DNA of 64,000 bases from Isochrysis galbana (Eukaryota; Haptophyta; Isochrysidales; Isochrysidaceae). The notes beneath the pieces are model-generated. The model was given only the letters and a program-made list of their open reading frames with translations. It did no database searches and was not told the origin of the DNA. Made by a program: the position numbers and the translations under genes. Within the stretch, counting starts at the first letter, position 1; every line of letters starts with the position of its first letter. This document shows positions 8,194 through 18,442 of the stretch, one piece after another. The stretch covers positions 2,929,070-2,993,069 of the forward strand of contig CM030934.1 in NCBI GenBank assembly GCA_018136815.1, written 5' to 3'.

Positions 8194-10320
8194 ATGGCAA
8201 CGAGCGACAACAGCAGCAGCTCCCTCAGCAGTTGCAGCAGGGCCCATGACTGGGGCAGACAACCGCTGGAGGACCTCGAGGGTAGCGCATTGGAGTGGTC
8301 CACCATCGTCGAGACGGATGGGCGCGCAAAGAACGTGCGCCCGAAGGCCTGCATCTTTTGCGGGCACATCTACGTAGGTGGGCCACTGAACATTCGGCAG
8401 CATTTGGATCGGAGGATGCCCAAGCGCAATGTGCGCGCGTGCCGACCGAGGGTGGAGTGGATGGAGAGGCACTCAGAAGTGGTTGGGGAGCTGCGCCGGC
8501 GCGCAAGGGCAGCAGAGCAAATGGCAGCTTGTAAGAGGGAGCAAGAGGAGAATCAGAGGCAAGGCCGAGCGATGGCGGATGATACGAGCTCATGCTGTGG
8601 AGGAGCTTTCACATCCCAACCTCCCATACCTCCGCACTTCAAGGCGGTCACCGTTGAGGATGTTGCAGAAGCATGGCTCAAAGTGCTCGTGAAGAAGGCG
8701 CTGCCCCTCGACTTGGTGGATGATCGCCTCTTTCGCGAGGCGATCGCTGTCACAGCGAAATGCGGCTCTAGAAATGTACTCGTGGGTGCAGAAGTTCGGA
8801 TGCCAACCAGGAAGACTTTCACCCAAAAGATTTTGCCCGCGTTCGACAGCCGCCTCGATGAAAGCATTCGCAAGAAAGTGCACAATATGGCTGGGCTCAC
8901 TGGGGTTACCTTAATCTCTGATGGTTGGACAAACGTGCAAAGCAAACCAATCATCAATTGTCTCGCATCCTTGCCAGTGGGTGCATATTTCATTGCAGCT
9001 CAAGACACTTCAGGGGCGACAAAGGACGCGGCATACATCAAAGACTTCATTGTGCAGCACATTCAAGCTTTTGGGGCTGAGCATGTCGTAGCTGTGTGCA
9101 TGGATGGTGCTTGCACAGCAGCCTTCCCTCTCATCCAACACGCGTGCCCTCAGGTGTTCTCTTTTATTTGTCCTACCCATAGCTTGGACAATTTCATGAA
9201 GAACATTTTCAGCGACAAGGTCACGATTCGCGTGAAGAGCCTCAATGACCGGGAATTCCCTTGGAACGAGCCCTTCTTGGCCAAAGCAGCTGGACAGGTG
9301 CGAACGGTGGTCACGTTCATTACTTCGCATCAAAAGCCGCTTAGTAGATACCGAGAGCTTTGTGAGCTAGTCCCACGTGACCAAAGGCCTGAAGGGGGCA
9401 TGGAACTGCTCAAGTCGTGCGAGACACGCTTCGCTTCGACTCTTCTTATGATGATGCGATTCAAAAACGTTCATAGTATTCTCGAGCAACTTGTGATCGA
9501 TCAACACTATAGCGCATGGGTGGATGCGTTGCCGCGTGAAAAGCGCGCTAAGGCTGCCGAGTGCAAGCGCATAATTAGGTCTGAGGAAGTGGCCGACGCG
9601 ATTACCACGGGCGTTGCAATTCTCGAGCCGGTGTATCGTCTCCTCAGGCTTACAGACGGCAAGCTCGGCGCAACCCTTGGTAAAGTGTATGGTTATTTGC
9701 TTCAAATTGATCTGCATCTGAAGAACAGCTCTATCCCTGGCTTAAGCCCACCGCTTCGGCACAAAATACATGAACTCTTCATGGCCAGGTGGGAGTACCT
9801 ACACGCCCCAGTGATGGCTGCTGCCTACTGCCTTGAACCTGAGTTTTGTCGTCGCAAACACTCGCCGGATGAAATGAAACAGCTAAAGCAGTGCTTGAAG
9901 CAAATGGCGACACCAGAGCACGCGTATGCTGATTTGCTAGGCGATTTAGGGGATTTTCAAGAGGCGCTTGTAAGTGGCTTGCATGATTTGACTGATGAAG
10001 TCGCATTCTCTCGGCGTGCTCAATCGATGGCTTCTTACAAATGGGCAAACATCTACTTGTCCCCTTTCCCTCACCTGCAATGGGCAGCATGTCGGCTCCT
10101 AGCGCTCAGTTGCTCGGCGTCAGCATGTGAGCGCTCATGGTCAGTTGAAGATTGGATTCATTCGAAGAAGAGGAATAGGCTGGGTCAAACCACTGTTGAA
10201 AGGTTGGTCCGATGTCACACCAACCTATTACTGCAAGAATCACTCGAAGATTGGCATAGTCATGTGTTGCCGTGGGAGTTAGAGATGGTCACAGAAGAAC
10301 CTGAGGATGACGATGATTAG
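8194..10320 (+). CDS. hAT transposase (BED-like zinc finger, DUF659, hAT dimerisation domain)
   Basis: A 708-residue uninterrupted frame from an ATG inside the hAT element. A BED-type zinc finger is visible near the N-terminus: C53, C56, H70 and C83. A DUF659-type core follows, with SDGWTNVQSKPIIN and PTHSLDNFMKNIF. The C-terminus has the hAT dimerisation pattern, with LQWAACRLLALSCSASACER and then SVEDWIHSKKR. The acidic catalytic triad expected for hAT enzymes can be placed at D243 (SDGW), D304 (CMDGA) and E646 (ACERSW). The protein would bind the terminal repeats and carry out cut-and-paste excision and integration in the nucleus. All three acidic residues and the zinc ligands are present and there is no stop, so the enzyme looks functional. 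Length is normal for the family. Confidence 0.92.
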   Translation: MATSDNSSSSLSSCSRAHDWGRQPLEDLEGSALEWSTIVETDGRAKNVRPKACIFCGHIYVGGPLNIRQHLDRRMPKRNVRACRPRVEWMERHSEVVGELRRRARAAEQMAACKREQEENQRQGRAMADDTSSCCGGAFTSQPPIPPHFKAVTVEDVAEAWLKVLVKKALPLDLVDDRLFREAIAVTAKCGSRNVLVGAEVRMPTRKTFTQKILPAFDSRLDESIRKKVHNMAGLTGVTLISDGWTNVQSKPIINCLASLPVGAYFIAAQDTSGATKDAAYIKDFIVQHIQAFGAEHVVAVCMDGACTAAFPLIQHACPQVFSFICPTHSLDNFMKNIFSDKVTIRVKSLNDREFPWNEPFLAKAAGQVRTVVTFITSHQKPLSRYRELCELVPRDQRPEGGMELLKSCETRFASTLLMMMRFKNVHSILEQLVIDQHYSAWVDALPREKRAKAAECKRIIRSEEVADAITTGVAILEPVYRLLRLTDGKLGATLGKVYGYLLQIDLHLKNSSIPGLSPPLRHKIHELFMARWEYLHAPVMAAAYCLEPEFCRRKHSPDEMKQLKQCLKQMATPEHAYADLLGDLGDFQEALVSGLHDLTDEVAFSRRAQSMASYKWANIYLSPFPHLQWAACRLLALSCSASACERSWSVEDWIHSKKRNRLGQTTVERLVRCHTNLLLQESLEDWHSHVLPWELEMVTEEPEDDDD

Positions 10321-10467
10321 TTAGCTAATACTAATATGTTATATCTACTTATTATTCTTAAAGACATTTACAACGCTAGCTTGGAGTATTTTTTTCACCT
10401 GATGAAAGGCTTTCAAAGGTCCTTTCGTCAGTCGAAGGTCTCCAAAACCTGACGACCTGAGACCTTT

Positions 10468-10478
10468 CGTCCCATCCG
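10468..10478 (-). repeat. hAT right terminal inverted repeat
   Basis: CGTCCCATCCG, perfect complement of 8033-8043. Confidence 0.75.
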
Positions 10479-11189
10479 GGCGTAGCACGTAGCATACTTT
10501 CTACACCCCCACTCCCTCGGCCCTTCCCCCCCCCGCCATCAGGCGGCTCCCCCCGTGCACTACTAGGGGGATAGGGGCGAAGGGCTATGATATGGTCCGG
10601 TAGGCCGGTAGGTGCCCCACCCCCCCTCGGCGATCCGTTCCCCCCTTCCTCCTGCGCCTACCGGGGTGGCGGCGTCCTCAGCCCCGACTTATCCTGTAAA
10701 CAGGTGCGGGACTTACCTACTTTTCGGTGAGAGGAGCTCTCGCTCCGTCCACCCCCTTTTCCGCGCTCTCTCCCCTCTCTCCTGCAGCACGCGCGATGGC
10801 GCGCCTGCGACAGGCCTGCAGCTGCCTGTTGGCGACCCCTGGAGGCCCGTAGAGGCCAGCTTAGGGGGCAGAGGAGGCTGGGGTTGGGCCCTGGCCTCCC
10901 CTGCCTCTCCCTCGCTGGCGCTCCTGAGCCTCAGGGGCCCCCATTCTGCACCTGTCTGCCTGTCGACCAGGGGGGAGGGGGGGTTGGAGCGATGGGCTGG
11001 CCACGACAGGTCAGGGCGCGTGAGGCAGGCGAGCCTGCCAGGAAGAGAGTGGGCCAGCAGGGCAGTGGGCTTCTGGCAAGCCATCAGCCATGCCAGGAGG
11101 ATGGGTGGTTCCTTCCCCATGGCAGGGGAGGAGTGGAGAGAGGGGGGGGGCTCGTGCCCCCCCCCTAGGCGAACCAAGTATAAACTTAG
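10479..11189 (-). mobile_element. SINE-like dispersed element, copy A (3' end missing)
   Basis: This 0.7-kb GC-rich block is closely similar along its length to 31270-31973: the same CGTAGCATACTTTCTACACC, the same CATCAGGCGGCTCCCCCC, the same GATATGGTCCGGT, and the same end at ACCAAGTATAAACTTAG (11173-11189). In the complete copy the family is oriented on the minus strand, so that last string is its 5' start. The oligo-T 3' end seen at 31221 is absent here because the block begins right at the hAT terminus. Frames in it are artefacts of composition. Confidence 0.65.
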
Positions 11190-14100
11190 ATGCACACAGC
11201 GAGAAGCATGTGTGAAGGTTTTTGTACTAAATATTCAATAAGCAATAAGCAATACCAATACGGAAACCGGAAATCCGAAATCCTCGATGAGTGATCACTA
11301 ACAGTAATAGTCCAAGTCTAATTTCAATTGTTTTTAGGACACAAACAAACTTCATACAATAGACGGGTGCGAAAACATCACAGGATGCTGGCAAGTACAA
11401 AGCAGGCATAGGCTGCAATCACACTGTCACACTCTCCTCACGCCTCACACCATCAAATGCTGACGACACTCATTGCACAATGCACACCGATATCCACTGA
11501 ACTTCCTTGCAACTCGGTACGTATGGGCTCTCTGCAAACTTGGTCATTGCCCACTCATGTGGTTCTGTCTTCCCTCGGCACCAATGGGATGGAGAATACT
11601 CATTGGGATAGCCGGCAACGAGCTTTGAGCAAGGCGTCGCGACAAAGCCACCTGTGCCCTGTGCTCGCTTGTTGCCGATGGTCCAATTTCAGTGAGTAGC
11701 TCGAAGTCGAGGATGAACGAATAACACGAAAGAGGCGCGGCACACGACTTCGACACGCAAGCGACAGACACGCAAGCGGCGCAACACGCAGATGTGCCAC
11801 ACGCAGTGAGGGCAGTTGCCAGTACATTGCGAGGTCATTGTCGGAGTCAAGGGTTGTCTTGTGCCGTCGGATGCGCTTTCATCTCGTCAGTTCCATCGAG
11901 GATCCTCGAATGACCCTTCTCAGGAGAACAGTGGAATGTCCAAGTTGGAAGTGTTGAAAGAGACAGCTGCCCGCGGTTTGCCGTCCACAGCGGAGATCTT
12001 GCGCCTATGACCCGTGCTGATGACGCTGAGCGATATCCTGACGTGTGCCGACTCACCCTCGGCAGGCGGTATCGTCTCCAAGGCGGCGACCACATTGGTC
12101 GCGGCAGGCGCGATTGTGAGCCCGCCAAACTCTATCGGCGCGTTTGGTGCGGCGCCCTCTCGTCGGCGCAGCAGCGGCGCCTGGTGGACGGCGACATGAC
12201 TGAACCAAGGGGGAGAATGAAGAGGCACATCAGCACATCGGTCAATAACGGGCTAGCGGCCTAATCGGACACGAGGCGGGTGCTGAGCAAGCTGGGATCA
12301 GGCCGCACACAGGAACCTAGGGGGCACGGGAAAGATTGGGAGGAGTGTGGCAGGCTGTACCGCTGGAATAGGGGTGTGATCGGCGATAAATCAGCGGGGC
12401 TGTCCATGCCATCGTCACGAATGTCGGCTGCACTGGTGCTGCTCTCATACCCATTCAAGCTGCTACGAGAGCTCTGCCGCTGCATGAACCGGCGCGCTTG
12501 GCCCGACGCTGAAGTGGCAAAGCAGGAGGAAAAGGTCAGCACGAAGCTGGGGGGGGAGGGATCGCAGGGAAGGACAGTCCAAGCATGGGCGATGAGATCC
12601 GCTCGCACTTCTCTCGTCCCCGTTCCTTCCCCTCTCCCCGGAAGGACGAGGCAGGTCTCTCGTGCACATCTACCTCTGCCTCCGATAGCACTCGCCCTCT
12701 CCGCTCTCTCCCCCGACTCCCATTTTCTCATCCCTCCCTTTCTCTTCCTCGCCCAACCACCATCTCCCACACTGCCCCCTCGCTCTCTTTCCCTCTCTCT
12801 CCCTCCCTCCCACGCCCTCCCTCCCTCGCCCCCCCCCCCCCCACCTTCCCTCCTCCCACCCTTCCTCTCTCACGGGGCAGGGGCGTCGAGAGGAGAGAGG
12901 GTGAGCGGAGGCGCGGCGCGTTGGTGCGTGAAGGGCGGCGCATACCACTCGGCCTCATCATGAAGAGCGGTCCGAGCGGGCTCTTCCCTCGCACGAGCTC
13001 GGCCGAGGATCGGCCGAGAGTGCCGAGGGGGCTGCCTCGCTCCATCTCTCTCTCCCCCCTTCCTCCCGTCCCCCCTCGCCCCTTCAGCCTTCCCTCCACC
13101 TTCCTCTCTTCCCCCTCCTCTTCCCCTGAACTACGTCAACCTCCCCCGTCAGAGAATTCTTCTCCGAGGGACCCCCCCACGTTCTCCCTTCCCCCCCCCC
13201 GGGCCCTCCTCCCCCCTCTCCCCCCCCCCCCCTCCCCCCTTCCCTCGCGCCGCTTCTCTCCCCTTCCACCATCCCCCCCCTCCCCCCTCCCCCCCCCCTT
13301 CCCCCCCCCCTTCCCCCCCCTCCCCCCCGCGCGCCCGGATCCAGACTGCAAGCACCCTCTCGGTGGCAACGAATCGAGAGAGCCCCCACTCGTCCACTCC
13401 TATTTTTTAAAGGCACACGATCCCTCTCTTGGGTACCCACTCTTCTCACCTCCTCTCTCGTTGGGGGGAGAGAGAGAGGAGGGAGGGAGAGTCCCTTCAC
13501 TCTGTAGAGGAGAGTCTACCCTCTCGAGGAGAGGAAGAGAGACGGCGACGAGCGGGAGAGAAGAGAGAGGAGAGAGAGAGAGCGCGCGCGCGCGGTGGCA
13601 GAGAGAGAGGAGAGGGTTGCAACCGCCACGGCGGTCTCACTCATTCTTAAGGTGCCCGTGCCTTTCCCCATATGAAACCCCGCGAGAGGGGAAGGGGGGG
13701 GGGCGCGCGGTTCGGGTGCGTTCCATCGAGAGAGTAGGGATAGAGAGTGGGAAAGGAGAGGAAAAGTAGAGAGCGTAGAGAGGCGGGGCCTCCGCGGAGG
13801 GAGGGAGAGAGAGAGGGCTGTTCCTCCCTCTCTTCTCGGGCTTCACTGCGGGGGGGTTCACTTGCTCGACTCCCGAGGAAAGCTCCATATCAAACCCGAG
13901 ACGAACCCACTCACTCTCTGCAACAGCCCCCTCCCAACCCCTCCCCCCCCTCCCTCAGACTAGCTTTAAACTAACACGCGCGGGCAGGGCGGCAGGGCCT
14001 CGACTCCCGAGGAAAGCTCCATCAAACATCCAAGATCCAAGTCAAGAAACTATGAAACATTTGATAGTGTGATTGGTGATTGATTCGCTAACTAAATAAA

Positions 14101-14797
14101 CGCTCAACACCAACACACTTACTCCTAGCTTCTCACTTCTTCGCCTTCGTGTTGCGACTGACGCTCCTTTGCTCCTTTACGGCGGCCGCCGGCGGCCGGC
14201 CGCGCGCGCGCGCCTCTGTGTTTCCTCTATGTTGCGCCACAGGAGGTTTGAAACACGGCACACGGCGAAACACGGCTGTTATTTTTGGCTTTTGTCTGTT
14301 GTAGAAACACGGTGATCCTGTGTTTCACATGTAGGAATCGAACTCATCATCATCACTGATGTCATTACGTCATTTTACTCATTACTACTTACTCATCACG
14401 TCGGCCCTCGTCCCTTGTCCTTTCCCTAGTGCCTAGCAGTGCCTAGTGCTCACCCCCCCCAGCTCCAACAAATTGTAGATCGTCAAGACCGACGCGGCGA
14501 GCATGCTAGGGATTGGCGGTGTGCTCTCGACCAGGGGCACTAGCACTACACTAGCACGTGGTGGCCTCCAACGGGCGGCGTCTGACAGTCTGACATCGGC
14601 TGAGCGCTGAGCGCCACTGGCCACTGGCCAGTAGACCGTAGACTCTCGTTCTCCCGGCAGAATACCGGGGTGGGCTTTTCCTTCCGACTCCAAACTTAGC
14701 CACCTCCAGCGAGGGTGGCGGGGTGGCGCGTCCGTCGCCGTGAGGCCGCCAGCCGGGGAGAGAGGGGCTGGCTGGGGTCGCGTTGGGCTGAGGGGGG
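11190..14797. other. Mostly non-coding; possible unresolved minus-strand exons and low-complexity DNA
   Basis: On the minus strand several stretches look protein-like but could not be joined in phase: FILDFELLTEIGPSATSEHR near 11640-11715; WCRGKTEPHEWAMTKFAESP near 11520-11600; FGGLTIAPAATNVVAALETI near 12060-12145, followed by a strong GTGAGT donor; and a Ser-rich piece near 12270-12490. They may be exons of one gene. The GLTIAPAAT piece faintly recalls cation exchangers, but that is a guess. From about 12690 to 13340 the DNA is a long C/T-rich tract with C-runs, followed by GA-rich DNA to 13830. I see nothing convincing at 13830-14790. Confidence 0.3.
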
Positions 14798-15443
14798 ATG
14801 GCGGAGGGCGGCACGCCTCCGCTGGTCGACACGACAGTCTCGCAGCTGGTCGTCGCACCCGTCCTTGCAAGACAGCTCGCCACCATCTCGCCGGATGACA
14901 AGCAGGTGGCTCGGAGCGGGGAACCCGCCACATCTCTCTCTCCTTTGGTCTCCCTCCCCCTCCCCCTCGCCCGCCTTCCATGCCCCTCCACGCACGCACG
15001 CACGCATACGCGCGCGCGCACACAAACAAACACACTCCCCCTGCCGTTCCCCTTCTCCCTGTCCCCTTTCATCCCTGTGCCTCTTCGTCCCTCCCTCTCC
15101 CTCCCTCTCTTACATGTCGCGTTCGCTCTCCCCCGCCCCCGCCCCATTTCAATGGTCTCCCAACTCTACTTTACTCACACCCTTCTACGCACCCGTCCGC
15201 CTCCCCGGCCCTCACGATCGCTGAGACTTCTTTTGTCCTCACGCTCCATAGCTACAAAAGGCCTTGGCCCGCGTGATGGTTGAGTTTGGGAATCTCGAAA
15301 AGCTGCACCCAACTATTTCACGCGACATCGTCTCGGACATCTTCGTGCGAATCGCTCAGCAACGCGGCATCACAAGCAGCCCTAGCAATGGTCCCCATTC
15401 GACGAGGCGGACCCATGAGGAATTCGACGAGGCGGACCCATGA
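14798..15443 (+). CDS. Two-exon 99-aa helical protein; function unknown
   Basis: Exon 1 is 14798-14905 (ATG, MAEGGTPPLVDTTVSQLVVA, ending ATISPDDKQ) and exon 2 is 15252-15443, joined across a 346-bp GT-AG intron (donor AAGCAG/GTGGCT, acceptor CCATAG). The frame is kept at the junction, giving LQKALARVMVEFGNLEKLHP and DIVSDIFVRIAQQRG, all strongly helical. The intron is rich in CT and CA repeats. A perfect 25-bp tandem duplication at the 3' end shifts the frame and creates the present stop; without it the frame would run on to about 15507. There is no signal peptide or membrane segment. The fold looks like a small adaptor or subunit, but I recognise no family. Confidence 0.55.
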
Positions 15444-15446
15444 GGA
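15397..15446. repeat. 25-bp tandem duplication at the 3' end of the gene
   Basis: GACGAGGCGGACCCATGAGG with ATTC flanks occurs twice, starting at 15401 and 15426. The copy number fixes the stop codon of the overlapping gene. Confidence 0.85.
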
Positions 15447-15734
15447 ATTCGAATCGGGTAGCCACAACGGCACCCAAAGCCCAAGCGCTCACAATAATGG
15501 GCGTTAGTGGACGATCAGAAGGTTTTCCTATTCAAGAGCCACCATCAATAGCCACCAATGGGCGCTATAGTCTGCACTGAATGTAGCTGTGCCATCTGCT
15601 ATCGAGCAGTTGTTTCTGTATCGAGTCAAAACTAGTCAGAAACAATGACAAGGTGTTGCGCGTCGTGTTCGTGGTACACCTAGGTGATATTCCCACCGTT
15701 ACAATGCCACAGTGGGCTAGGGCGGCCATACACT

Positions 15735-15950
15735 AGAAAAAAGAAAGAAAAACTTCTTAATAAAAAATTCTTCTTGAAATTCGACGTCGCGCTAGCACGA
15801 CCGGGACCACCTACTAATCAGCACTATCACTCTCACCCCCCCTCCCATGATTCGCTTCCCACCCCCCGCGTGCGGCCTCCACGTGCACTACTATGGGGAC
15901 TAGGGTGGGTCGCCATGGGCTAGGCTCTCGGAGATGATTTTGGACGAAGG
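15735..15950 (-). mobile_element. SINE/LINE-family 3'-end fragment
   Basis: Begins on the plus strand with AGAAAGAAAAACTTCTTAAT, the reverse of the family's oligo-T 3' terminus, and contains the GTGCACTACTATGGGGACTA segment that marks the 3' part of the SINE-like element. It is diverged and lacks the 5' half. Confidence 0.5.
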
Positions 15951-16039
15951 CCCTGGTCAAGTCCTATTCTCCCCCCTGAGGACCAAGCACCGACTTCAGT
16001 GTGTTACTCCCCTCCGGTTGGGTGGAGGTGAGCAGTGAG

Positions 16040-17085
16040 AATGGACGCATTAGAGTTCTATTTGTGGTCCATGCTTTGTACCCTAAGAGAGTGAGTGCGC
16101 GTCAGTTCTAGCGCGTGTTGTATTGCACGTTCGATGTCTTCATTTGCGGGGAAGCCAATTTCGGCTAAGCTCCCCATTATACGGTGGCCCTTTAGCCTTT
16201 AGCTTGGGCTTCCGTCCTCTGGTGGCTTGCTCTACTTTGGCTAGCCCGCCGGGGTCGCTCGCGTATTGGCTGGCCTGCACTAGTGTATTGAACCTCCTAA
16301 GGGTGTGCGTAGTGATGGCGTCAGCGTTGAAGGTGGTTTTTTCGAAGTGAATCTTGTAGAAATCCGTTATTACGTACCTCCATGCTAGTAGCTACTACTA
16401 GTAGGTACAGGATGGCCAAGGCCGGGGGGGGAGCTATCCTGGGATAGGCGAAGAGTCTATCTCTATCTCTGGCCACGTCCCGTCTCGGCCTGTGTCGGTC
16501 GGGGGTGAAGTTGGTTATGCGATCTATAGTGTTGAAAATAGGATCTAGCGCTTCGCACGTGCCTATATGGGTGGAGGTCTCCTCATGTGTCCCGCAGAGT
16601 CTGCACATGGTGTCGGCACCGCCAAAGAGAGACTGAAACCCCAAGTTTGGTTTTTTTTTCGACTGAGCCCCAAGGGAGGGAGGTACTTTAGGTCATTTAA
16701 GGGAGGGCAGTACAACACTTGTGGACCCTCCTATTTTTGTTGTAAACGCCATTCTACTTGCTTCGACACTCGATTGCGTTACCAAGACGGTATCCAAACG
16801 CAAGTGTAACTTGTTGCAACCCCCTACACGCGCCCTTCCATGCAGCGGGGGGGGGGGGTAACGCTTCCGCGCTGGTGAGCTACTTGCCTACCGGACGGCG
16901 GTATGCTCTTGTGAGAGTGAGCAGGTGAGTGGCTTCCGTTATGAGGCGTTTTGGTACGAAGCCTACTTGGTTATGGGATATTATGTGACCTATCACTGGT
17001 TTTTAGTCTATTAGTTAGGACTTTGGTCAGTACTTTGTATTCGCTTTGCAGGAGTGTAATTGGCCTATAGTTCCTCGGGCCACGG
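16040..17085 (-). pseudogene. Degenerate LINE with internal deletion (RT and zinc-knuckle remnants)
   Basis: Read on the minus strand, 17080-16895 matches the reverse-transcriptase region of the intact LINE at 30430-30590 (shared CGAAGCCTA, TTAGTCTATT and GGCCTATAGTT), and 16644-16321 encodes CRLCGTHEETSTHIGTC, the counterpart of the CCHC knuckle CRICGETDESSTHLGEC of the intact copy, followed by a related C-terminal part (LFAYPRIAPPPALAILYLLV). In the intact LINE these parts are about 2 kb apart; here they are about 250 bp apart, so most of the linker is deleted. The RT part has stops. This is a dead LINE copy of the same family but clearly divergent. Confidence 0.7.
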
Positions 17086-17143
17086 GGCCGTCTTGAGCGG
17101 CGGCGGCGGAGAGGGGGAACGGCGCGGCGGCGCGCTCCATCGC

Positions 17144-17160
17144 ACCAAGTATAAACTTAG
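17144..17160 (-). repeat. SINE-like 5' terminus, isolated copy
   Basis: ACCAAGTATAAACTTAG, the conserved 17-bp start of the SINE-like family, directly abuts a LINE 3' end at 17161-17175. Almost no body remains beside it. Confidence 0.6.
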
Positions 17161-17850
17161 TTTGAGAAAAACTTCTTAATAGTCTCACCGCCCTCGCGGC
17201 CCTGCACTCACTGTCGTGCAGCCACGCCCCCGCACTTCTCCGCTCCCTCCTGCCTTGCGGCACCTCCCCTCGTGCTCTACTTCTACTTAGGGGCTCGGGA
17301 TTTGGAGTTTCCTCGTGTCAGGCGGCGTGTATCGCTCCCCGAAGGTCCGTTCCCCCCCTTCCTCGTGCGCCTTCGAGCGACCGGCTATGTCAGGTATTCC
17401 TCGTGCGCCTTCGAGCGACCGGCTATGTTTGGTTTTACCTGGCGCATCGCTTAGGGTTTCCACCGCGTTTCTTTTCCGCCGCCCGCCGTTCTCTCTTGTT
17501 GCACTGCTATGAGCGTGTATGCACCCGTGTAGATCTCCGGGCTTTCAGAGGAAAGTGTCATATCCGTTGTTGTGTGGATGTTTAGGCCGTCTTCAGGCCA
17601 ATCTCGACGTCATGGCGAGTGCGTGCGTGACCTGGTTGAGGGTTGTGCCTATCAGTCATCAGGAGGACGCCCTTGTCGTTTTCTATGAATGAAGATAGGG
17701 GTGCTTAGTTAGTGCTTAGATCTCGCGCGCTCTTGAGTTTGGGCTTTCTTCCTTGGGTCGCTTTGTGTGTCCATGGTTTGGAGGGCGAGCCCGTCGGTGT
17801 CAGGCCCCGTGAATCCGTTTAAGTTTAAGGTGTGTTCTAGGAAGGACAAG
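17161..17850 (-). mobile_element. LINE 3' region fragment
   Basis: Starts on the plus strand with GAGAAAAACTTCTTAATAG, the reverse of the LINE 3' terminus. The following DNA is clearly related to the 3' region at 53330-53460: both have AGCCACGCCC, CCTTGCGGCA, CTCCCCTCG and CTCTACT in order. It is a 5'-truncated LINE tail without coding sequence. Confidence 0.55.
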
Positions 17851-18211
17851 TGGAGGCCAGCTCAGGAGGCAGAGGAGGCTGGGGCTGGGGCTGGGGCTGG
17901 GCCCTGGCCTCCCCTGTCTCTCCCTCCCTCGCTGGCGCTCCCGAGCCTCAGGGGGCCCCACGCTGCACCTGTCTGCCTGTTGAACAGGGGGGAGGAGGGG
18001 TTGGAGCAATGGGCTCGCCACGCCGGGCCATGATGAGCGAATCAGGCAAGCCTGTGGGGGAGGGAGTGGTTTAGCAGAGCAGTCCCCTCCCGGCAAGCCA
18101 TAAGGCATGTCCGATGTCAGGAGGATGGGTGGTTCCTTCCCCACGGCAGGGAGGAGTGGAGAGAGGGGGGGGCTCGTGCCCCCCCCATGGGCGAACCAAG
18201 TATAAACTTAG
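17851..18211 (-). mobile_element. SINE-like element, copy B (5' half)
   Basis: From GGAGGCCAGCTCAGG to ACCAAGTATAAACTTAG (18195-18211) it follows the full copy at 31630-31973. The outer 3' half is missing. Confidence 0.65.
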
Positions 18212-18442
18212 TTGGCAAGCCCGTCCGTGAGATAGTGGAGAGTGGGTCGGCTGTGCAGTGCCCGCTCCTTGCAAGCCATAAGGCATGCCAAGAGGGTGGG
18301 TGGTTCCTCCCCCACAGCCACAGCAGGGGAAGAGTGGAGAGAGGGGGGCGGGGGCGGGGGGGGAGGGGGGGGGGGGGGGGCTCGCGGGCTCGTGCCCCCC
18401 CACAGGTGCCACAAGCCATAGGCGGACCAAGTATAAACTTAG
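18212..18442 (-). mobile_element. SINE-like element, copy C (5' end)
   Basis: A further, shorter copy placed head to tail with copy B, again ending in ACCAAGTATAAACTTAG (18426-18442). It has an expanded G-run near 18340-18380. Confidence 0.6.

Larger units (their letters stand above)
8033..10478 (+). mobile_element. hAT-superfamily DNA transposon, apparently complete
   Basis: A 2.45-kb element with an 11-bp perfect terminal inverted repeat: CGGATGGGACG at 8033-8043 and its complement CGTCCCATCCG at 10468-10478. A second inverted pair lies further in: AGGTCGTCAGG at 8070-8080 and its complement at 10448-10458. CAGGT-type hexamers crowd both ends, typical of hAT subterminal regions. One intact transposase frame fills the interior. 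The expected 8-bp target duplication is not visible (ATGAGGTG on the left, GGCGTAGC on the right), so the outer limits may be a few bases off or the flanks rearranged. The right flank runs straight into a SINE-like repeat. Confidence 0.8.

Noticed and set aside
8025-10490. An 8-bp hAT target duplication
   Set aside because: The flanking octamers do not match in any register within a few bases of the termini.
10612-11241. 209-codon frame and a similar one at 31373-32203
   Set aside because: Both lie in copies of the same SINE-like element and differ by frameshifts; composition explains their openness.
12585-13769. Long plus-strand frame of 394 codons
   Set aside because: Composed almost entirely of Pro/Ser/Leu and Arg/Glu from C/T and G/A tracts; no motif and overlapping frames are equally open.
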